DNA of 34,338 nt from Enterococcus durans NBRC 100479 = LMG 10746 (GTDB lineage: Bacteria; Bacillota; Bacilli; Lactobacillales; Enterococcaceae): assembly GCF_001544215.1 (NCBI RefSeq), contig NZ_BCQB01000029.1, positions 1 through 34,338 of the forward strand. The letters run 5' to 3'. A program made the position numbers and the translations under genes. Below the pieces are notes generated by a model. It did no database searches. It saw only the letters and a list, made by a program, of their open reading frames with translations, and was not told the origin of the DNA. Positions 1-6,329 of this stretch are shown here, one piece after another (the stretch's first letter is position 1; each line of letters starts with the position of its first letter).

Positions 1-128
1 GGTTCTGCTACTGGAGTGTTGATATTCCCTTCTGGTAAATCAATGCTCCAATTTGCTTTTACAAAAAAACTAGAATTTTCACTTTCAGCTTTATTCACAA
101 TAGCTGTTTCATCATCTCTTGTTTCCAC
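1..128 (-). CDS. Partial phage protein, first gene past the probable late promoter
   Basis: This minus-strand reading frame opens with GTG at 126-128 and runs off the left edge of the window (42 codons visible). A strong ribosome site, GGAGGT, lies six bases upstream of the GTG, which is why I chose this start. The frame also stays open upstream to a stop near 241, with an alternative GTG at 198-200 that has only a poor ribosome site. The visible N-terminus starts METRDDETAIV and is acidic and hydrophilic; I do not recognise it. It is the first gene downstream of the ArpU-type regulator and the phased repeats at 347-374, so it may begin the late operon. Confidence 0.5.
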   Translation of the reverse strand, partial: METRDDETAIVNKAESENSSFFVKANWSIDLPEGNINTPVAE

Positions 129-157
129 TAGCCTACCTCCGTTCGATACATAATTTA

Positions 158-233
158 ATAGACAGCAGCATACGAAGAATTCAGAAGGAGTTGAGTTCAC
201 ATCCTTATTCTTAATATTTCCGCTGCTGTCTAT
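158..233. repeat. 12-bp inverted repeat with 52-bp loop
   Basis: ATAGACAGCAGC at 158-169 is exactly inverted as GCTGCTGTCTAT at 222-233. It lies in the stretch between the zinc-ribbon gene and the partial gene at the left edge, partly inside the possible N-terminal extension of that gene. It could be an operator or an RNA stem; its function is unknown. A second small hairpin (GGGAG/CTCCC, 257-271) lies just to its right. Confidence 0.55.
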
Positions 234-319
234 CGAAGCTTAATTTAAAACGATGAGGGAGATTTCCTCCCCTACATTTTATTTTGTCTCAGACCTATCA
301 CTAATCTTTCGACACTATC

Positions 320-374
320 ATAATATCACTGGTAAACGGCTAAAAACCGCCATCATTCCGCCAAAAAACCGCCA
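320..374 (-). promoter_or_regulatory. Probable late promoter with three helically phased TGGCGG repeats
   Basis: On the forward strand CCGCCA occurs at 347-352, 358-363 and 369-374, spaced exactly 11 bp apart (TGGCGG on the transcribed side). A possible -10 box, TATTAT on the minus strand, is at 320-325 with no good -35, and the nearest repeat sits where the -35 box would be. This is the expected layout of an activator-dependent phage late promoter. The ArpU-type regulator encoded just upstream is the obvious candidate activator (inference). Confidence 0.5.
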
Positions 375-376
375 AA

Positions 377-775
377 TTATTCGATTAAAGTTATTTGAGG
401 ATATTCTAGCTTAGTTGAACAATAGCTAACCGTCACTTCACGTGAGTACTCAAATGTACCTCCACATATATCGCATTGTTCTTTGCCTGTTTCATCTGAT
501 TCCCATGAATCACATTGCAAATCTCCGCAATACGGACACATAATTTCATCCGAATACTGATAATCATATTCTGGAATTTCCTTTAATTCAAAAGATTCAA
601 CAATAAGAATGTCATTTTCAGTATCATGCATACAACTCATATAGTTTCTGCCTTTGTAGGAAAAAGTCTGGTTAAACTCTATTACTTTATCTGTTTGAAA
701 TAGAGGTTCTACATTTTTAATATTTTCAAGTACTGTTTGTCTATAATCATAATCTTTTTTAGTATAAACTTTCAT
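377..775 (-). CDS. Phage zinc-ribbon protein, function unknown
   Basis: The protein is about 132 residues from the ATG at 775, which has the ribosome site AGGTGG five bases upstream. A GTG three codons earlier overlaps that site and is less likely. The C-terminal third holds two CxxC pairs (CPYCG and CDICGG, 18 residues apart), typical of a zinc ribbon, and the N-terminal part is acidic. It follows the arpU-like gene by 12 bases, so the two are probably co-transcribed. It may bind nucleic acid or protein through the ribbon. I do not recognise a named family. Confidence 0.75.
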   Translation of the reverse strand: MKVYTKKDYDYRQTVLENIKNVEPLFQTDKVIEFNQTFSYKGRNYMSCMHDTENDILIVESFELKEIPEYDYQYSDEIMCPYCGDLQCDSWESDETGKEQCDICGGTFEYSREVTVSYCSTKLEYPQITLIE

Positions 776-787
776 TGACTCCACCTC

Positions 788-1201
788 TTATTTATAAGCA
801 ATTTTTTCCCCATGTTTATACGCTTCTGCAAACTCTATTAGAGCTTCCGATTTCATCCGTTGTATGCTTCTTTCTGAATAACCCACTTCACGGCTAATCC
901 TGTAGTTTGAGAAGCTATCCGGCACACAGAAGCTGTAGTAGAGTATCTGACGACTAATCAGACTAAGTGCCATCAAAGCCGCTAAAATCGCATCTCTCTC
1001 TGCTTCTATATCCATCATCTGAATGATCGCGTCCTCTGCCTTATTGCCGTGCTTTGGTGCCTTCGGCATATCAGTTATGATAGGCGACTTAATATCTATC
1101 AAAGAGCGACCTGCCATCCGCTCCAAACGCCGAAAGTTCTTCAGCACATCTCTCGCATTACATCTTGTCTGTTTGAAATCTACCTCTCGTAACAATTGCA
1201 T
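788..1201 (-). CDS. ArpU-family phage late transcriptional regulator
   Basis: The length (137-138 residues) and the C-terminal helix-turn-helix (around GYSERSIQRMKSEAL) fit the ArpU family. Members sit at the end of the early region of Gram-positive phages and are thought to switch on late genes, like RinA and LtrC. The start is ATG at 1201, or TTG at 1204, behind AAAGGAG. The gene is the penultimate minus-strand gene before the phased repeat promoter at 320-374, which it may activate. The family assignment is by recognition; the target is inferred. Confidence 0.85.
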   Translation of the reverse strand: MQLLREVDFKQTRCNARDVLKNFRRLERMAGRSLIDIKSPIITDMPKAPKHGNKAEDAIIQMMDIEAERDAILAALMALSLISRQILYYSFCVPDSFSNYRISREVGYSERSIQRMKSEALIEFAEAYKHGEKIAYK

Positions 1202-1256
1202 CAAGTCAAACCGCTCCTTTATGTGATATAATAAACTTGTCGGATTTATTACATCA

Positions 1257-1278
1257 GTCGGAGCGATCCGGCTTTTTT
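1257..1278 (+). terminator. Rho-independent terminator on the strand opposite the operon
   Basis: The stem GTCGGA/TCCGGC closes a GCGA tetraloop (1257-1272) and is followed by six T on the plus strand. All neighbouring genes are on the minus strand, so this would stop antisense transcription. A second GTCGGA at 1239-1244 could compete for the same 3' arm. Confidence 0.6.
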
Positions 1279-1327
1279 ATTTGTCGAGTTCCCTTTATTG
1301 ACTTACGTAGCTCACAACAGCTGCATA

Positions 1328-1453
1328 TTAAGTTGTATAACCGGCCATAAAAGCCGTTAAAGATATATGCTGAATTTCATTATTCTTTGCAAATTCATTT
1401 AATTTTTCTTCTAATTCATAGCGTGTGTCCTCTTCAAAGATTTTAAATTTCAT
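1328..1453 (-). CDS. 41-aa phage protein resembling Cse60
   Basis: The frame starts at ATG 1453, inside the end of the upstream gene (11-base overlap), with GGAGG nine bases upstream, and stops at TAA 1328-1330. The product begins MKFKIFEEDTRYELEEKLNEF, apart from its last residues, and resembles the short Cse60-type proteins (KIF motif followed by an acidic amphipathic helix). The strong ribosome site and the operon overlap argue that it is real. Its function is unknown. Confidence 0.65.
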   Translation of the reverse strand: MKFKIFEEDTRYELEEKLNEFAKNNEIQHISLTAFMAGYTT

Positions 1454-1742
1454 TGTTTATAACCTCCATATCCACCAATCTAGCCACTGCTAAATTCTCT
1501 TTACTTTTCGCTAACCACTTGTCACATTCCATCGTATTTTCGATACGAATGATTGCAGAATGATTATAGACATGCTCTACATATCCACGAAATGGATAGA
1601 TGAACTCCTCTGCTTCGCAGCGAACCATGTCACCGACTTTGAATTTTGGTTTCTCACGTGTTTTAGGATTCTTTGTCGGCATGTCTAGCATTAAACCGCC
1701 GATACCGTGGCTACTAGCGTAAAATCCGTCTTTTAATTTCAT
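1443..1742 (-). CDS. Phage protein with SH3/KOW-like segment
   Basis: A 99-residue protein with ATG at 1742 overlapping the stop of the previous gene. Residues 33-68 read KFKVGDMVRCEA, then a loop, then FRGYVEHVYNHSAIIRIEN. This is the pattern of a small beta-barrel of KOW or SH3 type (GDxVR followed by GxVxxVY). Such domains bind RNA or protein. I cannot name a family with certainty. It is part of the tightly overlapped minus-strand operon. Confidence 0.7.
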   Translation of the reverse strand: MKLKDGFYASSHGIGGLMLDMPTKNPKTREKPKFKVGDMVRCEAEEFIYPFRGYVEHVYNHSAIIRIENTMECDKWLAKSKENLAVARLVDMEVINNEI

Positions 1743-1948
1743 TCTTTTTCCTCCTCATGATCGATAGTGACCAGTTCATATACTTGCGTTAATCCACCAA
1801 GTCGTCGTGAAACTTGGTTAGCTTCTTTGAGGTTATCAAACCATCTTGCACTTTGGAGTATGTCTACAATGGATAATGTGTTAGCCCCTATAGAACGTTC
1901 ATCACTTCTGTAAAATTGATTTCCAAACTTTACTACATAAATCTTCAT
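1739..1948 (-). CDS. Small phage protein, possibly DUF2483-like
   Basis: A 69-residue protein. It starts KIYVVKFGNQFY and ends with FDNLKEANQVSRRLGGLTQVYEL, a layout (short beta-hairpin, then a helix carrying EA...LGG, then a VYEL strand) reminiscent of the short staphylococcal and enterococcal phage proteins annotated DUF2483. That resemblance is tentative. Its ends overlap both neighbours by four bases, so translation is coupled. Function unknown. Confidence 0.7.
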   Translation of the reverse strand: MKIYVVKFGNQFYRSDERSIGANTLSIVDILQSARWFDNLKEANQVSRRLGGLTQVYELVTIDHEEEKE

Positions 1949-2313
1949 TCTTTATCCTCCAATTTTCGACCGCACATAGGGCAATATTGGATATAAGCAG
2001 AATAGCCAGTATCTGCATAATCGCCATCGTCATACTCAGTTGCAATGTAGTATCCATTTTCCTCACACTCAATTGCAGTTGCAAAGTTAGAGTTGCTGGT
2101 ATCATTCAACGGTTCGCTGTGTTTGCAATACTGGCAGCCTTTGTTATTTTTAATGTTAATTAAGTCCAGCTTTGCATTACGTAAATCAGCGTTCATTTTG
2201 TCATACTGATTTGGGTAGACACTCATTCCTTTATGACTTTCAATTCGCAAGGGTTCGAGTTGCGATAATGCTTTATCAATGTAACGAATAGATTTTTTTA
2301 TTTTCTCGTTCAT
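1945..2313 (-). CDS. Phage protein with two CxxC zinc knuckles
   Basis: About 122 residues from ATG 2313, whose ATGA overlaps the stop of the upstream gene and which has AGGAGG upstream. An in-frame GTG nine codons earlier lacks a ribosome site. The N-terminal half is helical (KSIRYIDKALSQLEPL). The C-terminal half carries CQYCKHSEP and, at the end, YCPMCGRKL, a treble-clef or zinc-ribbon pair separated by about 47 residues. CPMCGRKL tails are common in small phage proteins of the Lar type, but I do not assign that function. Confidence 0.75.
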   Translation of the reverse strand: MNEKIKKSIRYIDKALSQLEPLRIESHKGMSVYPNQYDKMNADLRNAKLDLINIKNNKGCQYCKHSEPLNDTSNSNFATAIECEENGYYIATEYDDGDYADTGYSAYIQYCPMCGRKLEDKE

Positions 2314-2717
2314 TCCGCTTCCTCCTTTTCTAACATCCACTGACTAAATACTTGTAGAACTTGAATTTCATCTTCGTCGCTCAATTCAACGTATGCTTCC
2401 ACTATATCTATTTTGCTACCATTAACCAGTTCGTCGTGCAGCGCAAAAATTACTTCCATAGGGTTAATCATTATTGGTCCGTTATACTCATTCTTTAAAA
2501 ACTCCAACACAATCTGCTGATTCTCGTTGAGTTGCGGTTGATGATACTCGTATACCTCAATATCATATTCACTCCAGTTTCGAGATTCGAAGAAATCTTC
2601 TGTTGGCTCTTGGTCGGTATCAATCAAATAATTAACCATTGATGCTTTGATCTCGTCTTCGTTATTTGAAATACATAATACTTTTCCTTCATTTGTCCCG
2701 ATAACAATTTTCAACAT
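2310..2717 (-). CDS. Acidic phage protein of unknown function
   Basis: A 135-residue, strongly acidic protein beginning MLKIVIGTNEGKVL. No signal peptide or membrane segment is visible. It overlaps the next gene by four bases (ATGA) and follows the broken DUF1642 gene by one base, so it is inside the operon. I do not recognise the family. The high negative charge could suit a DNA-mimic or inhibitor, but nothing in the sequence shows that. Confidence 0.65.
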   Translation of the reverse strand: MLKIVIGTNEGKVLCISNNEDEIKASMVNYLIDTDQEPTEDFFESRNWSEYDIEVYEYHQPQLNENQQIVLEFLKNEYNGPIMINPMEVIFALHDELVNGSKIDIVEAYVELSDEDEIQVLQVFSQWMLEKEEAE

Positions 2718-2718
2718 G

Positions 2719-3246
2719 TTATTCCTCGCTTTCTGCTATTTCCACCTCTTCCACTGGCACAGCAAATGGCCAGTATCTTTCATCAATTTCTTTAATCTGT
2801 TTTTCGGTCAGTTGGTAGTGGTGTGCAAGGTATTGCGGCAGGTAAGCTGTTGATACTAGTTTAACTTCATTACTGCAACTGATCTCCTTGACAAGGTACT
2901 CGCCAGCAATTATTACACTTTACAACGGCTCTTTCTCGACCTCGTAGCCGTCTTTCATGCGGACAAGGGTTTCGATTGGTTTGTTTTCGGATTGTTGAAT
3001 CCAATCCAACATCCCTTGCTGAGCAGAACCATAAGAATCTACACACAATTCCCAAATGGCAAATTCTAAATCATCTTTATTATCCTCAAACCACTCCGCT
3101 ACAAACTTAGACACCACTGGCTTTTGCGGTCCGTACGATGGGAAACGTTTAATCGTTTCTAAAGCGTCACTATTAGATCCCACACCAGGTATTTTCATTA
3201 ATTCATCAATCAATGCTTGTTTATCAATTAATTCTTTTTTATTCAT
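2719..3246 (-). pseudogene. DUF1642 phage protein interrupted by an in-frame TAA stop
   Basis: The ATG at 3246 has GGAGG upstream and gives 108 residues that match the DUF1642 pattern (VVSKFVAEWFEDNKDDLEF, later DGYEVEKEPL). The frame then meets TAA at 2920-2922 but continues in the same frame for 66 more codons (VIIAGEYLVKE through KEIDERYWPFAVPVEE) to TAA at 2719-2721. Together they would make about 175 residues, a normal DUF1642 length. Family members usually have an aromatic residue at the stop position, so one base change (TAT or TAC to TAA) explains it. The 3' half has no good start codon of its own. Confidence 0.75.
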
Positions 3247-3629
3247 CTCTGTTCCTCCAATAACTCGCTATTCTCGTATATATTTCCGATGACTTCTTCT
3301 CTACCAGTCCACGAATAGCCATTACTTAATCCTGAAAGATACCACGCTGGCATTCCTCCAAAAAATGTTCCTCCATATTTCTCTAACCAAATTACTTCAT
3401 GAGGACAACCCCTAGTACATCTGATGATATCGCCTTGGTAGACATCCACATCATTTTTATCTTTCAGCCCTGTGGATTGCATGAGCACAATTTCATCGGG
3501 TTCCAATACCCAAGGCCACCCTTCATGCCATATGTTCACGCTGGATACTAAACCATCATTGAAATCTATTCCGCTAACAATATGCATCCTTTCTGTTTGC
3601 TTATCCCACACTCTGTATTTTGGTATCAT
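3243..3629 (-). CDS. YopX family phage protein
   Basis: A 128-residue protein. It shows the YopX hallmarks in order: MIPKYRVWDKQTERM at the N-terminus, LMQSTGLKDKNDVDVYQGDI in the middle and EVIGNIYENSELLEE at the end. The role of YopX proteins in phages is unknown. The start is set by GGAGG followed by ACAGCAAATGA, which overlaps the upstream gene stop, and the end overlaps the DUF1642 gene start by four bases. Confidence 0.9.
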   Translation of the reverse strand: MIPKYRVWDKQTERMHIVSGIDFNDGLVSSVNIWHEGWPWVLEPDEIVLMQSTGLKDKNDVDVYQGDIIRCTRGCPHEVIWLEKYGGTFFGGMPAWYLSGLSNGYSWTGREEVIGNIYENSELLEEQR

Positions 3630-3871
3630 TTGCTGTCCTCCTCGTATTTTTCAATCAATTCCATTACTTTTTTCACTGTTTCAAATTCAACCGCTTTTGA
3701 TTCTTCAAAATCATGTACAATTTCTGGATATAGCATATCGTCAACTACCCATATGATAATTTGACGTTCGTCAGCAAAACTTATGATTAAATGATCAGAC
3801 TCCACAGATACTGTTGCTCCTGATTCGATATCATATAAATCCATGCTGAATTGAATGAGTTTTTTTATCAT
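3626..3871 (-). CDS. Small acidic phage protein, unknown
   Basis: An 81-residue acidic protein with alternating short strands (HLIISFADERQIIIWVVDD) followed by a C-terminal helix rich in glutamate. It overlaps its neighbours by four bases at each end. Its start uses the repeated junction motif GGAGGACAGCGAATGA shared with the genes on either side. I do not recognise a family. Confidence 0.65.
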   Translation of the reverse strand: MIKKLIQFSMDLYDIESGATVSVESDHLIISFADERQIIIWVVDDMLYPEIVHDFEESKAVEFETVKKVMELIEKYEEDSK

Positions 3872-4047
3872 TCGCTGTCCTCCTTGTAAGCCCTCTTACT
3901 CCGTCTCAATATCCCTGGTATTTTAACGCTCATGAAATTCCCTACTTGCCATTTGAATCCATATAGGAGACAGCACACCAACCAGAACGTAAAATACATA
4001 TTGGAAATAAGTTTGATTACTTCCCAAACAATCTCTAAGATTCGCAT
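3868..4047 (-). CDS. 59-aa single-pass membrane protein
   Basis: The frame opens at ATG 4047, inside the last 13 bases of the MazG-like gene, with GGAGG in place, and stops at TGA 3868-3870, overlapping the next start. Residues 6-31 form one hydrophobic segment (VWEVIKLISNMYFTFWLVCC and on), followed by a basic tail (RRSKRAYK) that by the positive-inside rule should face the cytoplasm. Function unknown. The position between overlapped genes with a strong ribosome site argues that it is real. Confidence 0.7.
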   Translation of the reverse strand: MRILEIVWEVIKLISNMYFTFWLVCCLLYGFKWQVGNFMSVKIPGILRRSKRAYKEDSE

Positions 4048-4355
4048 TCGCTGTCCTCCAAATCACTCGACTTCACGAATACACCATCTACCATCTTCCC
4101 TGTACGTCCTTTGATTTCGTTGTACGCCATTTCTAAACACTCTTGTACGTTTGTCCCTTTTTGCATGGAAAGGATAATCAGCGTGACGATAACGTCTCCT
4201 ACGCTATCTTTAAATAGCTCATCATTACTTCTTGCCATTGCCGAAGCAATTTCTCCGAATTCCTCAGCTACTTTCAAAAACTGTGCTTTTGGATCAGCTT
4301 GATCCAATCCCTTATCTTTAGCCCACTGCTCTACTTTTGTGATTAGTTCGTTCAT
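4035..4355 (-). CDS. MazG-like nucleotide pyrophosphohydrolase
   Basis: A 106-residue all-helical protein. The metal-binding pattern of the MazG/dUTPase superfamily is visible: EEFGEIASAMAR at about residues 31-42 (ExxE) and KDSVGDVIVTLIILS at about 49-63, where the second acidic pair is D...D instead of the usual E...D. Family members hydrolyse NTPs to NMPs plus pyrophosphate. In phages they are thought to clean the nucleotide pool or lower alarmone levels. The substrate here cannot be read from sequence. Confidence 0.85.
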   Translation of the reverse strand: MNELITKVEQWAKDKGLDQADPKAQFLKVAEEFGEIASAMARSNDELFKDSVGDVIVTLIILSMQKGTNVQECLEMAYNEIKGRTGKMVDGVFVKSSDLEDSECES

Positions 4356-4654
4356 TTTTTCTCCTCCAAATGTTTAAATTGACGACCTTTCAAATCAACG
4401 TTCTCGCGTTTAGCTCTATCCCAAATAATGTTTTTGCTTAATCCAGTAATTTCAGATAACTGTTCAGCAGTACCTGTCACTAGAATTCGATCACCATGCC
4501 AGATTGCAATTTTTCTCGGCGTTTTCCGTTTAGGCTTTTCAGTCCACATTGATTTACCAAGCTTTTGGACTTCTGCAACTATTTCTTTGTCTTCCTGCCA
4601 AGATTCTGACTTGGTTAATTCAGCAATTCGTTTCATTGTCGCTTTCTTATCCAT
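4352..4654 (-). CDS. Phage protein with C-terminal helix-turn-helix-like repeat
   Basis: A 100-residue protein. The N-terminal helix (MKRIAELTKSESWQEDKEI) and a basic linker (KPKRKTPRK) precede a C-terminal unit reading ILVTGTAEQLSEITGLSKNI, then IWDRAKRENV. This unit has the look of a NUMOD or resolvase-type DNA-binding helix-turn-helix. The protein is basic, consistent with DNA binding. Start and stop overlap neighbours by 3-8 bases. No named family is assigned. Confidence 0.7.
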   Translation of the reverse strand: MDKKATMKRIAELTKSESWQEDKEIVAEVQKLGKSMWTEKPKRKTPRKIAIWHGDRILVTGTAEQLSEITGLSKNIIWDRAKRENVDLKGRQFKHLEEKK

Positions 4655-4955
4655 TTTTTACACCTTCGATCTCACATTCGTTTTCGAAGTGTCTAGTAAT
4701 GCGCTCAAGCGCCTTTTTATATTCGATGATGCTTTTTATTACCGTTCCTTCCGATTGCGTATAATCACGCTGAATCGCCCTCAGACACATCGATAACGTT
4801 TGATAGTAGCCGATATCAACACGAGACTCTTCTTTCTGACCCTCGCTATTTTCGATATAACGGATATTTCCTTCTTCATCACGTCTGACTTTTGATAGAG
4901 TGATCTGTCTTGAATCACTTGTGATTCTGTAATCCTCAATTTTCATGTCTAGCAT
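4647..4955 (-). CDS. Phage protein of unknown function
   Basis: About 102 residues from ATG 4955, which has AGGAGG six bases upstream. The same frame is open further upstream but runs through the 4978-4997 hairpin, so I place the start at 4955. The C-terminal part is helical (TLSMCLRAIQRDYTQ, then IIEYKKALERITRHFENE). I do not recognise the family. It is the first gene after the intra-operon hairpin. Confidence 0.7.
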   Translation of the reverse strand: MLDMKIEDYRITSDSRQITLSKVRRDEEGNIRYIENSEGQKEESRVDIGYYQTLSMCLRAIQRDYTQSEGTVIKSIIEYKKALERITRHFENECEIEGVKNG

Positions 4956-4977
4956 GTTGGTCCTCCTTATCACTTTT

Positions 4978-4997
4978 TTGTCCGAAAAAACGGACAA
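4978..4997. other. Perfect 7-bp hairpin inside the operon
   Basis: TTGTCCG and CGGACAA flank a loop of six A (six T on the minus strand). On the operon strand it is followed by A, not T, so it is not a standard terminator there. It sits in the only real intergenic gap of this part of the operon, 22 bases upstream of the next start. It may act in RNA processing or stability. Confidence 0.55.
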
Positions 4998-5021
4998 TTT
5001 ATTGTTATTGATTTCTGATCG

Positions 5022-5147
5022 TCATTTCTTGTTGACTTTTCTCATCCACGCCTGATTTTCTTTTTTGGGCTTTGATGGTTGTTTGAGTTTGTTTTCATAA
5101 CAGACTTCTTTAATCACTTCCCCACGCCGCTTAATGACAAAGTCCAT
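5022..5147 (-). CDS. 41-aa highly basic phage peptide
   Basis: ATG at 5147 follows GGAG at suitable spacing and TGA lies at 5022-5024. The peptide (begins MDFVIKRRGEVIKEVCYENK) carries about 13 Lys/Arg residues in 41, which suggests nucleic-acid binding. It follows the upstream 50-aa gene by four bases. I do not recognise it. The good ribosome site and tight packing support it. Confidence 0.6.
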   Translation of the reverse strand: MDFVIKRRGEVIKEVCYENKLKQPSKPKKENQAWMRKVNKK

Positions 5148-5151
5148 ATCG

Positions 5152-5304
5152 TTATGCTCCTTTTAGTAATTTCAATACTTGATCTAAAGCACTCTCACGA
5201 CCGCCGTGAAACGTGTTAAGCCATTTGTCATCATGAGAGGTACTTTGCCTTAGTGCTTCTACGTGCATTAATTCAATCTGTGCGATTAGCTTTTTAACGT
5301 CCAT
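5152..5304 (-). CDS. 50-aa phage protein, unknown
   Basis: ATG 5304 lies behind GAAGGTGG and starts one base after the stop of the gene at 5306. The product (begins MDVKKLIAQIELMHVEALRQ) is predicted to be two helices joined by a loop with HDDKWLNTFHGGRESALDQV, a motif seen in small phage proteins of unknown role. Function not assigned. Confidence 0.65.
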   Translation of the reverse strand: MDVKKLIAQIELMHVEALRQSTSHDDKWLNTFHGGRESALDQVLKLLKGA

Positions 5305-5305
5305 A

Positions 5306-5584
5306 TTACTTACCACCTTCAAGAGACTTTAGATAGTTTTGTAAACCGCTTATGCAAACATCAAAAGGGACGTCAAAGTACTTTGAGTTTGTTAACCATG
5401 ATCTATCTACAAAGATCACATAGTACGAGCGTAATTTAATCCATGAAACGCGGTCTTTACCGCTGGCATCGAAGTCTGGTGATTTAATTTCTCTATAAAC
5501 CATTCTCAGGACTTTAAGCTCTTCGTCGTCATTTGATTTTCGATTAGCTATTTTCTGAATTAGTTCTAAATAATTTGATTTCAA
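5306..5584 (-). CDS. Phage protein of unknown function (TTG start)
   Basis: A 92-residue protein starting at TTG 5584 with AGGAGGT seven bases upstream. No ATG or GTG lies nearby in frame. The sequence is mixed helix and strand (KVLRMVYREIKS, SWIKLRSYYVIFVDRSW) with no motif I recognise. It follows the replication initiator gene by ten bases and is co-transcribed with it. Confidence 0.7.
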   Translation of the reverse strand: MKSNYLELIQKIANRKSNDDEELKVLRMVYREIKSPDFDASGKDRVSWIKLRSYYVIFVDRSWLTNSKYFDVPFDVCISGLQNYLKSLEGGK

Positions 5585-5594
5585 CTTTTACCTC

Positions 5595-6326
5595 CTAGAA
5601 TGGGACGTCAGGGTCTAATTCATTACTTGATGCAGTAGGTATAGAATTGTTCTTAGCCCAGTCAGGAAGCTTCTCTCGTCTTACATTGCGATTAAAACCA
5701 CTTGATACCTTCTTAGGCTGACTATCCTTCTTAGCCCAATTACGAATGGTAGCTAGATAGTTCTTATAGGTCTTACCTGTCGAAGCACAGTACTCTGACA
5801 GTCGCTCAATTCGTTCTTGATAATCGTTTGGAAACTCTGCTTTTAGTTTCTCCATTTGTTCATCTGACAAAAGAACATTTTTATACTCTCCGTATTTATG
5901 ACGGATGGGCTTAGCCTTCGATTTTTTCGAAGGCGGTAAGTCTCTTATATATTCTTTTGTATTATTAAATGTATTATTAATAGATGTATTATTATCTTGA
6001 TAGATTTCTTGGTGACCCCCCACCAAATTTTCTTGGTGACCCCCACCAAGAATTCTTATATACCTAGCCTCGATTTCTTTACTACCCACTTTGTACTTAA
6101 CTTCTCTATAGATATAGCCCTTTTCTTCAAGTGACTTTAGCCAATTCTGAATGGTTGGTTTGCTTACTTTATATTGATTGGCAAAGTACTCATTGCTAGC
6201 CCAGCAATAACCTTTCTCATTACATAGAGCTGTGATTTCTCCATAAAGAAGTTTTGCACTAGGTATCAAAGAATCGTCATATCTAACATTTGCAGGTATG
6301 ATGGCGTAATAACTTCTGTGATCCAC
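5595..6326 (-). CDS. Phage replication initiator (winged-helix, DnaD-like organisation)
   Basis: A 243-residue protein. Residues 1-95 form a replication-type winged helix: SYYAIIPANVRYD, then LLYGEITALCNEKGYCWASN, then VSKPTIQNWLKSLEEKGYI. A low-complexity linker (about 95-125) is encoded by the repeats at 5958-6050, then comes a helical domain with ERIERLSEYCASTGKTYKNY. The protein probably binds the phage origin and recruits the host helicase loader. The last residues, NELDPDVPF, imitate the acidic tip of single-stranded DNA-binding protein (DDDIPF/DDDLPF), which could attract SSB-interacting host enzymes. It is one of two genes in this prophage ending that way. Confidence 0.85.
   Translation of the reverse strand: MDHRSYYAIIPANVRYDDSLIPSAKLLYGEITALCNEKGYCWASNEYFANQYKVSKPTIQNWLKSLEEKGYIYREVKYKVGSKEIEARYIRILGGGHQENLVGGHQEIYQDNNTSINNTFNNTKEYIRDLPPSKKSKAKPIRHKYGEYKNVLLSDEQMEKLKAEFPNDYQERIERLSEYCASTGKTYKNYLATIRNWAKKDSQPKKVSSGFNRNVRREKLPDWAKNNSIPTASSNELDPDVPF
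5958..6050. other. Probable phage replication origin inside the initiator gene
   Basis: Two iteron-like units, each an inverted repeat TTGGTG-N5/6-CACCAA, lie 24 bp apart at 6005-6026 and 6028-6050. Beside them is an AT-rich tract with three copies of TGTATTATTA at 5958, 5970 and 5985. Iterons next to an easily melted tract within the coding sequence for the initiator's linker is the usual layout of phage origins of this kind. The function is inferred. Confidence 0.6.
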
Positions 6327-6329
6327 TTT

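Noticed and set aside
2870-3055. 61-residue minus-strand frame in the DUF1642 region
   Set aside because: It is in a different frame from the DUF1642 coding sequence, which explains both halves; there is no ribosome site.
6005-6050. CRISPR-like repeat
   Set aside because: Two short repeats inside a coding sequence, without unique spacers of proper length; initiator iterons fit better. No CRISPR array is visible anywhere in the window.
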